The notes under the pieces were generated by a model. That model was not told where the DNA came from, did not search any database, and saw only the letters and a program-made list of their open reading frames with translations. A program made the position numbers and the translations under genes. DNA of 64,000 nt, from positions 1 to 64,000 of the forward strand of contig UROF01000011.1 of the NCBI GenBank assembly GCA_900549475.1. Direction: 5' to 3'. Position 1 is the first letter of the stretch. Every line of letters begins with the position of its first letter. The stretch is from an uncultured Eubacteriales bacterium (GTDB lineage: Bacteria; Bacillota; Clostridia; Oscillospirales; Oscillospiraceae). Shown here in pieces: positions 52,571 through 61,446 of the stretch.

Positions 52571-54358
52571 ATGGCGTTTCCCCAGCAATTTCTGGACGAG
52601 CTGGTGAGCCGCTGCGATATTGTGGATGTGGTCTCCTCCTATGTCACCCTCACCAGGAAAGGCGGCAACTATTTCGGACTCTGCCCTTTCCACAACGAAA
52701 AGACACCCTCCTTTTCCGTATCCCCTGACAAGCAGATCTACCACTGCTTCGGCTGCAAACATGGCGGCGGCGTCATCAACTTCATCATGGAGATTGAAAA
52801 CCTCTCCTTCCCTGACGCAGTACGCTTTCTGGCCAAACGGGCCAATATGGAAGTACCGGAGGATGACAGGGACCAGGAGGCCGCCCACCGTCGGCAGCGG
52901 GTACTGGCCTTGAACAAAGACGCCGCCCGCTGGTTCTATCAGAATCTCTCCACACCTCAGGGGGCGGCAGTCGCCGCTTACCTGGACCGGCGGCAGATCA
53001 CCCGCAAAACCGCTGTCAGCTTCGGCTTGGGCGCCGCTCTGGACAGCTGGGACAGCCTGCTCACTGCCATGCTGGCCAAAGGCTACTCAAAAGCGGAGCT
53101 GCTGGCAGCAGGTCTCGTGGTCCAAAACCAACAAGGTCGGCTTTACGACAAATTCCGCAACCGCCTGATGTTCCCCGTGATCGACGTCCGGGGAGACGTG
53201 GTAGCCTTCGGCGGGCGGGTGCTGGACAAATCGGAACCTAAATATGTCAATACCCAGGAGACCATCGTCTACAGCAAACGTCGGAACCTTTACGGCATCA
53301 ACCTGGCGAAAAAAAGCAAACGGCCCAACATCATTCTCTGTGAAGGCAATATCGATGTCATCACCCTTCACCAGGCAGGCTTTGACAACGCTGTGGCCTC
53401 TATGGGCACTGCCCTCACCACCGAGCAGACCCGGATTCTCTCCCGCTATACCAAGGAGCTGGTCCTCTGCTATGACAACGATAACGCTGGCAAAGCCGCC
53501 ACGGAAAAGGCTATCGCCCTGTTGGAGAACAGTGAATTCACCGTTCGGGTGCTCCAGCTGCCCCGACGGCTGGTGGACGGGGAATATGTCAAGCAGGACG
53601 TGGACGACTTTATCAAATTCCACGGCGCAGCAGCTTTCGAGGGCATATTGAACGGCAGCGAAAACCAGATGGATTTCCGCATGGATGCCGTAGCCGCCAA
53701 ATATGACCTCATCGATGACCAGCAGCGGATCGCCTATGCCGGAGAGGTCAGCCAGCTGATTGCCTCACTGCCCAACGCGGTAGAGCGGGAGGTATACGCC
53801 GGCCGGGCGGCAGAGCGGGCCGGCATCTCCAGGGAAGCTATGCTGCTGGAAGTAAAACGGGCTTTCGGCAAGCGGAAAAACCAGGAGCGCCGGGCCCTGC
53901 AGAAGGAAAACCAGAACATTGCCGCCCTGCACCAACCCAAGTCACGGGCTTTGCGCTATGACGATGTACGCTCCGCCATGGCGGAGGAGGGTGTGATCCG
54001 CCTTTTGTATCTGGACGGCTCCCTGGCATCTCATTGCAGGGCGCTGCCCCCCGAGGCATTCAGCTCCCCCCTGCTGGCTGAGGCTTACCGGTTACTGCTG
54101 GAGGCTGCGGACCAGGGCAGGCCGCCATCATCTGCGGTATGGGATCAGCACTTTACTCCGGAGGAGATGGGCCATCTGACTTCTGTCTTGCAAAAGCCGG
54201 AATCCCTGGCGGCAGCAGACCGGTCACTGCCGGACTACATACACATCATACAAGAATCAGCGGATAAGCGCCGCAGTGGGACCGATGAGGACCCCCTGCT
54301 GGCTGCAAAGGATAAATTCAAAGAGAAAAAGGGCTATGGAGGAAAGCAAAATGGCTAA
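52571..54358 (+). CDS. dnaG: DNA primase
   Basis: This 595-residue protein has an N-terminal CHC2 zinc finger (CPFHNEKTPSF...CFGCKHGG), the catalytic core with a TOPRIM domain (ILCEGNIDVITLHQAG, then the DNDNAGK acidic motif), and a C-terminal helicase-binding region. It makes RNA primers at the replication fork. GGAGG precedes the ATG. Its end overlaps rpoD by eight bases, the conserved macromolecular-synthesis operon. Confidence 0.97.
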   Translation: MAFPQQFLDELVSRCDIVDVVSSYVTLTRKGGNYFGLCPFHNEKTPSFSVSPDKQIYHCFGCKHGGGVINFIMEIENLSFPDAVRFLAKRANMEVPEDDRDQEAAHRRQRVLALNKDAARWFYQNLSTPQGAAVAAYLDRRQITRKTAVSFGLGAALDSWDSLLTAMLAKGYSKAELLAAGLVVQNQQGRLYDKFRNRLMFPVIDVRGDVVAFGGRVLDKSEPKYVNTQETIVYSKRRNLYGINLAKKSKRPNIILCEGNIDVITLHQAGFDNAVASMGTALTTEQTRILSRYTKELVLCYDNDNAGKAATEKAIALLENSEFTVRVLQLPRRLVDGEYVKQDVDDFIKFHGAAAFEGILNGSENQMDFRMDAVAAKYDLIDDQQRIAYAGEVSQLIASLPNAVEREVYAGRAAERAGISREAMLLEVKRAFGKRKNQERRALQKENQNIAALHQPKSRALRYDDVRSAMAEEGVIRLLYLDGSLASHCRALPPEAFSSPLLAEAYRLLLEAADQGRPPSSAVWDQHFTPEEMGHLTSVLQKPESLAAADRSLPDYIHIIQESADKRRSGTDEDPLLAAKDKFKEKKGYGGKQNG

Positions 54359-55670
54359 GAAAAAGGACGAGATGAGCGTGGCCGCAGGCCAGATGAACGA
54401 GGCCAAAAAGGCTGAGAGCGACAAGAAATACGCACGGCTGCCGGATAAGCTGGTGGCTACTCTGCCCGCCGCATCCATCCTTATGGCAAACGAGAAGATC
54501 ATGGACCTGTTTGCCCGGGGCAAAAAGCGGGGCAGACTGGATTCCGCCGAGATGATGGATGTTTTGGATGAGATCGATCTCGACAGCGAGCAGATGGAAA
54601 AGATTTACGACTCCCTGGAGGCTCTGTCCATCGAGATCGGCAGCGAGGAGGATATTCTTCCCGAGCTGCCTGACGACATGGAGCCTCCCATGGACGAGAT
54701 CGCAGACATCGAGGAGGAGGAGCTGGTAGATCCCAACACCCTGGTGGACAGCTTTTCTATTGATGACCCGGTGCGCATGTACCTGAAAGAGATTGGCAAG
54801 GTTCCCCTGCTTTCCCCCGACGAGGAGATCGAGCTGGCCAAAAAGATGAGCGCCGGCAACCTGGCCAAGGAGCAGCTGGCAGAGGCAGCCGGAAGCGACC
54901 TGCCTGCTGAGGAGCTTGCTCAGCTCAAAACCCTGGTAAAAGAGGGGGAGAAATCCAAGCAGAAGCTGGCGGAAGCCAACCTCCGTCTGGTGGTTTCCAT
55001 CGCCAAGCGCTATGTGGGCCGAGGCATGCTGTTCCTGGATCTGATCCAGGAGGGCAATCTGGGCCTTATCAAGGCTGTGGAGAAATTCGACTATACCAAG
55101 GGCTACAAGTTCTCCACCTACGCCACCTGGTGGATCCGGCAGGCCATCACCCGGGCCATTGCCGACCAGGCCCGCACCATCCGTATCCCCGTGCATATGG
55201 TAGAGACCATCAACAAGGTCATTCGCGTCAGCCGTCAGCTCCTCCAGGAGCTGGGCCACGACCCCTCTCCCGAGGAGATCGCCGCTGAGATGTCCATGCC
55301 TGTGGACAAGGTCCGCGAGATCCTGAAGATCGCGCAGGAGCCGGTGAGCCTGGAAACACCTATCGGCGAGGAGGAGGACAGCCATCTGGGTGACTTCATC
55401 CCCGACGAAGGCGCCAGCGAACCCAGTGAAGCTGCCAGCTTTACCCTTCTCAAGGAGCAGTTGGTGGATGTACTCAGTACCCTCACTCCCCGGGAGGAGA
55501 AGGTCCTGAAGCTTCGCTTCGGCATCGAGGACGGCCGCACCCGCACGCTGGAGGAAGTGGGCAAGGAGTTCAACGTTACCCGTGAGCGTATCCGCCAGAT
55601 TGAGGCCAAGGCGCTGCGGAAGCTCCGTCATCCCAGCCGCAGCAAAAAGCTGAAGGACTTCCTCAACTGA
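54351..55670 (+). CDS. rpoD: Primary sigma factor RpoD (SigA)
   Basis: This 439-residue protein has an acidic region 1, region 2 (EGNLGLIKAVEKFDYTKG, FSTYATWWIRQA), region 3 and region 4 with the helix-turn-helix VTRERIRQIEAKALRKL near the end. It directs housekeeping transcription; the TTGACA/TATAAT promoters across this window fit it. The ATG at 54351 follows GGAGG within the dnaG end; earlier in-frame ATGs lie inside dnaG and lack good sites. Confidence 0.97.
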   Translation: MAKKKDEMSVAAGQMNEAKKAESDKKYARLPDKLVATLPAASILMANEKIMDLFARGKKRGRLDSAEMMDVLDEIDLDSEQMEKIYDSLEALSIEIGSEEDILPELPDDMEPPMDEIADIEEEELVDPNTLVDSFSIDDPVRMYLKEIGKVPLLSPDEEIELAKKMSAGNLAKEQLAEAAGSDLPAEELAQLKTLVKEGEKSKQKLAEANLRLVVSIAKRYVGRGMLFLDLIQEGNLGLIKAVEKFDYTKGYKFSTYATWWIRQAITRAIADQARTIRIPVHMVETINKVIRVSRQLLQELGHDPSPEEIAAEMSMPVDKVREILKIAQEPVSLETPIGEEEDSHLGDFIPDEGASEPSEAASFTLLKEQLVDVLSTLTPREEKVLKLRFGIEDGRTRTLEEVGKEFNVTRERIRQIEAKALRKLRHPSRSKKLKDFLN

Positions 55671-55704
55671 GTGTTACTTTCCGGAGACGAAAGGAGTTGT
55701 TTTC

Positions 55705-56115
55705 GTGTCCATCCGACTTGACCGCAAGAAAATACTGACGGTCAGTTTCTTCCTCTGCTGTGTTGTCCCCACATTATTTCCCTGGTTTCATGCCGGCACA
55801 GCCCAGGCTCTGCGGGGCATCCATCTTCTGGGACCCCTCTTTATCCTGGGAGCTGTACTCTACCTCTATGCCCTGTTTTCCAAGCGGTGCCGTCATGTAC
55901 TGGTGCTGGGCGGACTAGCCCACGGCGTTATTTTCCTGGCATATCTGATCAGCTTTTTCCAATTTCCCGTCGGACATCACGGGTTTTCCGGCCGTCTGGA
56001 TGCCTCTCAGCCTAGCTTTTGGGTCAGCTGCATCCTTTTGGCCGCCCATCTAGTCCTGTTCTTTACGACAGAAGCCGCCGCCATGCGTCGGCTGAACAAA
56101 CGCCGGACCGCATAA
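55705..56115 (+). CDS. Small integral membrane protein after rpoD
   Basis: This 136-residue protein has four hydrophobic helices (about residues 10-30, 38-58, 64-84 and 105-125) and basic ends. I do not recognise the family. It begins at GTG eight bases after AAGGAG, 34 bases after rpoD with no terminator between, so it should be cotranscribed with dnaG-rpoD and ends at a strong terminator. Confidence 0.75.
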   Translation: MSIRLDRKKILTVSFFLCCVVPTLFPWFHAGTAQALRGIHLLGPLFILGAVLYLYALFSKRCRHVLVLGGLAHGVIFLAYLISFFQFPVGHHGFSGRLDASQPSFWVSCILLAAHLVLFFTTEAAAMRRLNKRRTA

Positions 56116-56132
56116 ATGTTTGGCACTTATAT

Positions 56133-56176
56133 AAAAAGGCCCTGTACGGAAATCCGTACAGGGCTTTTCCTTTTCA
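56133..56176. terminator. Bidirectional terminator between the rpoD unit and lysC
   Basis: A 12-base stem (56139-56150 with 56153-56164) is flanked by an A run and TTTTCCTTTT. Confidence 0.85.
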
Positions 56177-56183
56177 ATACGTA

Positions 56184-57398
56184 TTACTCCGCATCGCCGA
56201 AGAACTTCTCATGGACCGCGCGGACCGCCGGTACCGCATCCTCCTCATCGATGAGGACGGATACCCGGATCTCGCTGGTGTTGATCATCTGGATGTTGAT
56301 ATTGGCGTCGTAAAGAGCCTCAAACATCTTGGCAGCTACGCCGGGGGTGGTCATCATGCCGGCACCCACGATGGATACCTTGGCGATCTTATCCTCCACA
56401 GTGATATGGTCAAAGCCCAGAGCTTCCTTCTGCTCCTCCAGAACACGGACGGCTTCCTCCACGTCGGCCCGGGGCAGCGTAAAGCTGATATCCTTACTCT
56501 CCGTACGGCCAATGGACTGGATGATAGCGTCCACATTGATACGAGCCTTACCCAGCAGAGAAAATACCTTGAAGGCTACGCCGGGATTATGTGCCAGGCC
56601 TACTACGGCAATACGCGCAATGCTGGTATCCTTCGCCACACCGGCGATGTTGGTCTTTTCCATTTTTACAACCTCCTTGACTTTCGTGCCGGGCTTACGC
56701 TCCAGACTGGACACGACTTCCATATTCACATGGTATTTCTTTGCCAGCTCCACGCTGCGGTTGTGAAGGACCTGGGCACCCTGGCTGGCCAGCTCCAGCA
56801 TCTCGTCATAGGTAATCTCCTGAAGCTTGCGGGCGCCGGGAGCGATACGGGGATCGGTGGTATACACGCCGTCCACATCCGTATAGATCTGGCACAGATC
56901 CGCGTGGAACGCAGCCGCCAGCGCCACTGCGCTGGTATCAGAGCCGCCACGACCCAGGGTGGTCACATCGCCAAAGCGGTTGATGCCCTGGAAGCCTGCC
57001 ACCAAAACGATCTTGTTCTTATCCAGCTCCTGACGGATACGCTCCTGATCGATCTTCTTGATCCGGGCATCGCTGTAGGCGCTGCTGGTGTGGATACCCA
57101 CCTGCCAGGCCGCCAGGCTGATGACCGGCAGTCCCATGCCCTCCAGCGCCATAGCACACAGAGCAATGGAGATCTGCTCTCCGGTGGACAGCAGCATATC
57201 CATCTCCCGCTTGGAGGCCTTGGGATTGATTTCTCTGGCCTTTTCGATCAGATCATCGGTGGTGTCACCCTGGGCAGACAGAACCACCAAAAGCTGGTTC
57301 CCTGCCCGATAGGTATCGGCAATGATCCCCGCCACGTTCATGATCCGCTGTGCGTCACGGACGGAGCTGCCGCCAAATTTCTGTACAATCAAACTCAT
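56184..57398 (-). CDS. lysC: Aspartate kinase with two ACT domains
   Basis: This 404-residue enzyme begins VQKFGGSSV and has GRGGSDTSAVALAAA and VDGVYTTDPR of the kinase domain (to about residue 245), then two ACT regulatory domains. It phosphorylates aspartate at the entry to lysine, threonine and methionine synthesis. The length equals the alpha subunit of Bacillus-type aspartokinase, and an internal start (see 56661-56678) would give its beta subunit. It follows hom by 72 bases. Confidence 0.96.
   Translation of the reverse strand: MSLIVQKFGGSSVRDAQRIMNVAGIIADTYRAGNQLLVVLSAQGDTTDDLIEKAREINPKASKREMDMLLSTGEQISIALCAMALEGMGLPVISLAAWQVGIHTSSAYSDARIKKIDQERIRQELDKNKIVLVAGFQGINRFGDVTTLGRGGSDTSAVALAAAFHADLCQIYTDVDGVYTTDPRIAPGARKLQEITYDEMLELASQGAQVLHNRSVELAKKYHVNMEVVSSLERKPGTKVKEVVKMEKTNIAGVAKDTSIARIAVVGLAHNPGVAFKVFSLLGKARINVDAIIQSIGRTESKDISFTLPRADVEEAVRVLEEQKEALGFDHITVEDKIAKVSIVGAGMMTTPGVAAKMFEALYDANINIQMINTSEIRVSVLIDEEDAVPAVRAVHEKFFGDAE
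56661..56678 (-). promoter_or_regulatory. Internal ribosome-binding site and ATG for a LysC beta subunit
   Basis: Inside lysC, AAGGAGG (56672-56678 on the minus strand) lies eight bases before an in-frame ATG (56663). Starting here gives a 159-residue protein made only of the ACT domains, almost the size of the Bacillus aspartokinase beta subunit. Confidence 0.75.
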
Positions 57399-57470
57399 CT
57401 GGGTACTCCCCTCTTCCGGAAAATTTATGGGTTATCTCTTATATAGTATAGTCTGAAAATGTGTCGGTGG

Positions 57471-58640
57471 TTATTTCAGGACCGGCAGCACTACCTGGGC
57501 ACCCACCCGGGCTGCCAGGATCTTTGCCTCCTTACGGGGCACCGGTCCCACGATCACCGCGCCCTCCGCCAGCCGCTCACTGCTGGGAGGCGGTGCGAAG
57601 TCGCCCCGGAGATACCAGTACAGGGGAAGTTCGCTGTCCAGATCCACCAGGTCAGCCCCTTCACACCAGCCCAGATTCCGCCGCTTCTCCCGGTGCTCCA
57701 GTGCATCCAGCACATCGCCCATCACTGCAGAGGCAGTGGGCAGATCACCGGCGCCCCGGCCATAGAACATCACGTCACCCACGGCGTTGCCGCGGATCAT
57801 GATGGCGTTGAACACATCGTCCACCGAGGAGAGCGGGCTGCTCTCCGGCACCAGATGGGGGGAGACAAAGGCTGCCTGCCGCCCATCGGCCAGCTTCATA
57901 GCCCGGCCCAGCAGCTTGATGCGATAGCCCGCACCGCTGGCAATGGTCACATCCTTCAGGTCAATGGCACTGATGCCCTGGACACTGATGGCCTCCGGCC
58001 GGACCTCTTTGCCCCAGGCCAGATCGGACAGAATACAGATCTTCCGTCCGGCGTCCAGGCCCTCCACGTCGGCAGTGGGGTCTGCTTCAGCATACCCCTT
58101 GGCCTGGGCTTCCTTCAAAGCGTCAGCAAAGGTGGCGCCGTCCTTCACCATGCGGGTGAGGATATAGTTGGTGGTCCCATTGAGGATACCGGCGATCTCC
58201 TGGATCTGGTTGCCTGCCAGGCACTGGAACAGGGGCCGCAGCACCGGGATACCACCGCCTACGCTGGCCTCGAAAAGATAGTTGACGTTCTTCTCCCGGG
58301 CGATCTCCAGCAGCTCCCGGCCATGGGCAGCCACCAGCTCCTTGTTGGAGGTGACCACATGCTTGCCCGCCATGAGACACCGGCGGGTAAACTCCAAGGC
58401 GATCTTGGCGCCGCCGATGGATTCCACCACCACGTCCAGCTCCGGATCATTCTCCAGAATAGAGAAGTCCTTCACCGCTTTGTCGGCGTAAGGTGTGGCG
58501 GATAAGTCCCGCACATCCAGAATATATTTCAGATTGAGAGGCTCGCCCAACTTGGCAGCAATCGTTTCGGAATTCATCCGAAGGACTTCAGCTACGCCGC
58601 CGCCTACCGTGCCAAATCCCATAATTGCAAAATTTGCCAT
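57471..58640 (-). CDS. hom: Homoserine dehydrogenase without ACT domain
   Basis: This 389-residue enzyme has an N-terminal NAD(P)-binding loop (IMGFGTVGGGVAEVL) and the catalytic core (GGGIPVLRPL, LNGTTNYILTRM, ADPTADVEGLDAGRKICIL). It reduces aspartate semialdehyde to homoserine. The long Firmicutes form has a C-terminal ACT domain of which only a short remnant could fit here. A stand-alone ACT protein lies directly upstream. The ATG at 58640 follows GGAGGAGAAAG. Confidence 0.95.
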   Translation of the reverse strand: MANFAIMGFGTVGGGVAEVLRMNSETIAAKLGEPLNLKYILDVRDLSATPYADKAVKDFSILENDPELDVVVESIGGAKIALEFTRRCLMAGKHVVTSNKELVAAHGRELLEIAREKNVNYLFEASVGGGIPVLRPLFQCLAGNQIQEIAGILNGTTNYILTRMVKDGATFADALKEAQAKGYAEADPTADVEGLDAGRKICILSDLAWGKEVRPEAISVQGISAIDLKDVTIASGAGYRIKLLGRAMKLADGRQAAFVSPHLVPESSPLSSVDDVFNAIMIRGNAVGDVMFYGRGAGDLPTASAVMGDVLDALEHREKRRNLGWCEGADLVDLDSELPLYWYLRGDFAPPPSSERLAEGAVIVGPVPRKEAKILAARVGAQVVLPVLK

Positions 58641-58662
58641 ATCTTTCTCCTCCTCCCGGCGC

Positions 58663-59103
58663 TCATCCCGCCAGGATCTCAAACTTGATTACGCCTTCCA
58701 CCGCTTCTGCCCTGGCAATGAGCCCTTCCAGACTCTCTGCCATCTCCGACGTCTCCGCCGAGATGGTCACTGCCGCGCAGCCGTTGGTGGGGATGCTTTG
58801 GTTGATGGTCAGTATATTCGCGCCGCTCCCGGCAAAAATAGACAGTACGTTGCTCAGTACACCGGGGTTATCCTTCAGCATGGTATAGAACGTAATGATA
58901 TGCCCGGCCTTCATATTGTTAAACGGCTGTACCGCATCCTTATACTTGTAGAAAGCACTGCGGCTGATGCCCACCTGCCGGGTAGCTTCGCCTACTGTAC
59001 CAGCCTCGCCGGTCTGCATGCGCTGCTTGGCTTCGGCCACTTTGATAAAAATCTCAGGCAGAGCTTCGGCCGCTACAATATAATATTTTGTTTTAGCCCC
59101 CAT
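58663..59103 (-). CDS. ACT domain protein, ThrR/PheB-like (UPF0735)
   Basis: This 146-residue protein has an N-terminal helix-turn-helix-like segment (ATRQVGISRSAFYKYKDAV) and a C-terminal ACT domain (about residues 70-146). This matches the UPF0735 family, whose Bacillus member ThrR represses hom and threonine genes. The ATG at 59103 follows AGGAGG. Placement directly before hom, 22 bases away, supports control of homoserine and threonine synthesis. Confidence 0.88.
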   Translation of the reverse strand: MGAKTKYYIVAAEALPEIFIKVAEAKQRMQTGEAGTVGEATRQVGISRSAFYKYKDAVQPFNNMKAGHIITFYTMLKDNPGVLSNVLSIFAGSGANILTINQSIPTNGCAAVTISAETSEMAESLEGLIARAEAVEGVIKFEILAG

Positions 59104-59142
59104 GTGTATCCCTCCTGTGGCCATATGTCTTTGTGTGGTGTT

Positions 59143-59171
59143 ATTGTATCACACTCGCCAAGGAGTTACAA
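59143..59171 (-). promoter_or_regulatory. Promoter of the thrR-like/hom/lysC unit
   Basis: TTGTAA (59166-59171) and TACAAT (59143-59148) on the minus strand are 17 bases apart, about 40 bases before the first start. Confidence 0.65.
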
Positions 59172-59241
59172 CCAAAAACCTGCGGCAATATTCAACAAAT
59201 TTTTCCTGACCGCAGCCGGAAAAGGAGTGCAGATTATCCAT

Positions 59242-60306
59242 ATGTCACAAATAAATGTCTTTTTCAAACGGACAGTCGTTGTCCTCCTGTGGCTGGCAGG
59301 GCTGTATGTCTTTTTCCGCTGGCTGCTGCTGGCCCTGCTGCCTTTCCTGGTAGCGCTGGGTCTGTCGGCCATCACCGAGCCTCTTGTCCAGAAGGTACGG
59401 CGAAAGCTGCGGGTACGCCGCTCCTTTGCGGCGGCCGTCGTCACCACGCTGCTGCTCCTGACCATCGGGGGCGCCGCCGCGCTGCTGCTGATCCGTCTGG
59501 TACTGGAGCTGCAGACCTGGTCCAACCGTCTGCCGGAGGCTGTGGAACAATTTCCCCAGATGTGGAACGCCCTGCTGGACCGGGTAGATTCCTGGTACAC
59601 CTCCTGTCCTGTGTTCCTCCGCTCCGCCCTGGACGGCATGGCCCAGCAGCTGATGACCGAGGGGCCATCCCTTGCAGGAACAGTCAGCACCTGGATCATG
59701 GAGGGCGCCTCCGCCCTGCTGGCCGCCCTCCCCAGTGCCGGGTTATTTCTGGTCACTACTGTACTTGCCATTTACTTTACCAGCCTCTCCTATCCCGCCA
59801 TCCTGTCCTTTCTCAAGCGACAGCTGCCGGAACCCTGGCAGAAACGCTGCCGCAGTGCCGCCCAGTGCTGCCGCTCTACCATTCTCAAGTGGCTGCGGGC
59901 GGAACTGCTGCTGATCCTGATCACTTTTCTCCTCCTTTTGGCAGGATTTACCTGGATGGGGCTGGACTTTGCCCTGCTGGCCGCCGCCTTCACCGCCCTG
60001 GTGGACGCTCTGCCGGTACTGGGGGTGGGAGCCGTGCTGATCCCTTGGGCCGTTCTCTCCCTGCTGCTGGGAAATACAGAGCGGGGACTCGCTCTTCTGG
60101 CGCTGTATGCCGTCACCTCTCTCACCCACTCTCTGGTGGAGCCCCGGCTGCTGGCAGGGCAGGCGGACTTGCCTCCCATCAATGCCCTTTTGGCGATGTA
60201 TGTGGGATTCCGCTTCCTGGGAGTGGGCGGAATGATCCTCTTTCCCGTCTTTTTGCTGCTGGTCAAGCAGCTCCAGGATGCCGGTGTCATCCAGCTGTGG
60301 AAATAA
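59242..60306 (+). CDS. AI-2E/YtvI-family membrane protein
   Basis: This 354-residue protein has seven to eight hydrophobic segments in the AI-2E (PF01594) arrangement: two N-terminal helices, a soluble central region with Trp-rich helices, and a C-terminal set including DALPVLGVGAVLIPWA and the GFRFLGVGGMILFPVF end. Sporulating Firmicutes carry such proteins (YtvI) and related permeases; the cargo is not known here. The ATG at 59242 has AAAAGGAG about 13 bases upstream. It is a single-gene unit before a terminator. Confidence 0.85.
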   Translation: MSQINVFFKRTVVVLLWLAGLYVFFRWLLLALLPFLVALGLSAITEPLVQKVRRKLRVRRSFAAAVVTTLLLLTIGGAAALLLIRLVLELQTWSNRLPEAVEQFPQMWNALLDRVDSWYTSCPVFLRSALDGMAQQLMTEGPSLAGTVSTWIMEGASALLAALPSAGLFLVTTVLAIYFTSLSYPAILSFLKRQLPEPWQKRCRSAAQCCRSTILKWLRAELLLILITFLLLLAGFTWMGLDFALLAAAFTALVDALPVLGVGAVLIPWAVLSLLLGNTERGLALLALYAVTSLTHSLVEPRLLAGQADLPPINALLAMYVGFRFLGVGGMILFPVFLLLVKQLQDAGVIQLWK

Positions 60307-60307
60307 G

Positions 60308-60348
60308 AAAGCCCCGTCCGGAAACATTTCCCGGACGGGGCTTTTTTA
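60308..60348. terminator. Bidirectional terminator between the YtvI-like gene and lgt
   Basis: A 14-bp stem (60308-60321 with 60331-60344) is followed by six T on the plus strand; on the minus strand CTTTCTT follows. Confidence 0.9.
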
Positions 60349-60355
60349 CTCTGTA

Positions 60356-61405
60356 TTACATTTTGCTCTCTTCATTTGCCTGGGAGGGTGCCGCCTCCTG
60401 AGCGGTATTCTCCCCCTCAGCAGAAGGCACCTCTTCAGTAGATACAGCAGATGCTGTCACATCCTCCTGCGTACCGCCAGCCGGGCTCTCCGCAGCTGCA
60501 GCAGCCTCCGCCGCAGCTGCTGCCAACGCCGCCTGCTTGGTCACAAACAGCGCCTCCTTGCCGTGGGGATGGCGGCGCTTGCCGATGATCAGCACCACAA
60601 ACCCTGCCACAGCCAGAGCCAGGCTCAACACCTGGGACACCCGGATAGGCTGTCCAAAGAGGGTCCAGTCAAAGAGATACAGGCTGTCCGTCCGCAGCCC
60701 TTCGATCCAGGCCCGGCCAATGCCGTACCAGATGAAGTAGAAGCAGGTGTTCTCCCCATCAAAGGTCCGGGCTTTGGACACCAGGAATACGATCAGCAGC
60801 AGGCCGATCACATTCCACAGGCTCTCATAGAAGAAGGTGGGATGGACCTCGATGTACTCCGTGGCGGAGGTCCAAAGACGCATCCGCCAGGGCAGGGTAG
60901 TCTCCCCGCCAAAGGCCTCACGGTTCATGAAATTGCCCCAGCGGCCCACAGCCTGACCGATCAGAAGTCCCATGACGCCCAGATCGGCAAAGGCGCCGAA
61001 GGACAGCTTCTTCTTTTTACAGAATATCATCAGGACAAAGAAAGCCATGATAACCGCGCCGTATATGGCCAGGCCGCCATCCCAGACAGCCACCATCTTA
61101 CCCCAGTTCAGGCTCCCGTCAGGATTCCGGTACAGATCCAGATAGAAGATGACATAGTATAGCCGGGCACCGATGATGCACAGAGGGATCTGCCAGATGA
61201 TCATGTCATAGACATTGTCCTCGGTGAGACCGTAGTCCTTGGCCCGCCAGCTGCAGAACAAAACCGCCAAAATAAGGCCCAGAGCAATGATGATGCCGTA
61301 CCAGTAGATGCCGTTGCCGATGTCGATGGCCACCGGAGACGGGTTGAATTCCCAGTCCCCGAACAGGCCGGGGAAGCTGATAGGCATGTCGCTTCTTGCG
61401 TACAT
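60356..61405 (-). CDS. lgt: Prolipoprotein diacylglyceryl transferase
   Basis: This 349-residue membrane protein has seven predicted helices and the Lgt signature (GQAVGRWGNFMNREAFGG), with the family's conserved His and Arg positions (YSLFESLW-like HPTFFYESLWN). It attaches diacylglycerol to the lipobox cysteine, so it serves both lipoprotein ABC binding proteins in this window. A tail of about 70 Ala/Glu/Ser-rich residues follows the last helix, beyond the usual family length. AGGAGG lies before the ATG. Confidence 0.94.
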   Translation of the reverse strand: MYARSDMPISFPGLFGDWEFNPSPVAIDIGNGIYWYGIIIALGLILAVLFCSWRAKDYGLTEDNVYDMIIWQIPLCIIGARLYYVIFYLDLYRNPDGSLNWGKMVAVWDGGLAIYGAVIMAFFVLMIFCKKKKLSFGAFADLGVMGLLIGQAVGRWGNFMNREAFGGETTLPWRMRLWTSATEYIEVHPTFFYESLWNVIGLLLIVFLVSKARTFDGENTCFYFIWYGIGRAWIEGLRTDSLYLFDWTLFGQPIRVSQVLSLALAVAGFVVLIIGKRRHPHGKEALFVTKQAALAAAAAEAAAAAESPAGGTQEDVTASAVSTEEVPSAEGENTAQEAAPSQANEESKM

Positions 61406-61446
61406 AAAAAGGTTCCTCCTAAGGATAATTGTGACAGGCCGAAACG

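Noticed and set aside
57399..57470. Separate promoter for lysC
   Set aside because: TATACT- and TATAAG-like boxes are present, but no -35 box lies at a suitable distance, so readthrough from hom is the simpler reading.
58495..59241. An N-terminal extension of the YtvI-like protein across hom and the ACT gene
   Set aside because: The frame is open by chance. The family-like sequence and a ribosome-binding site begin at 59242.
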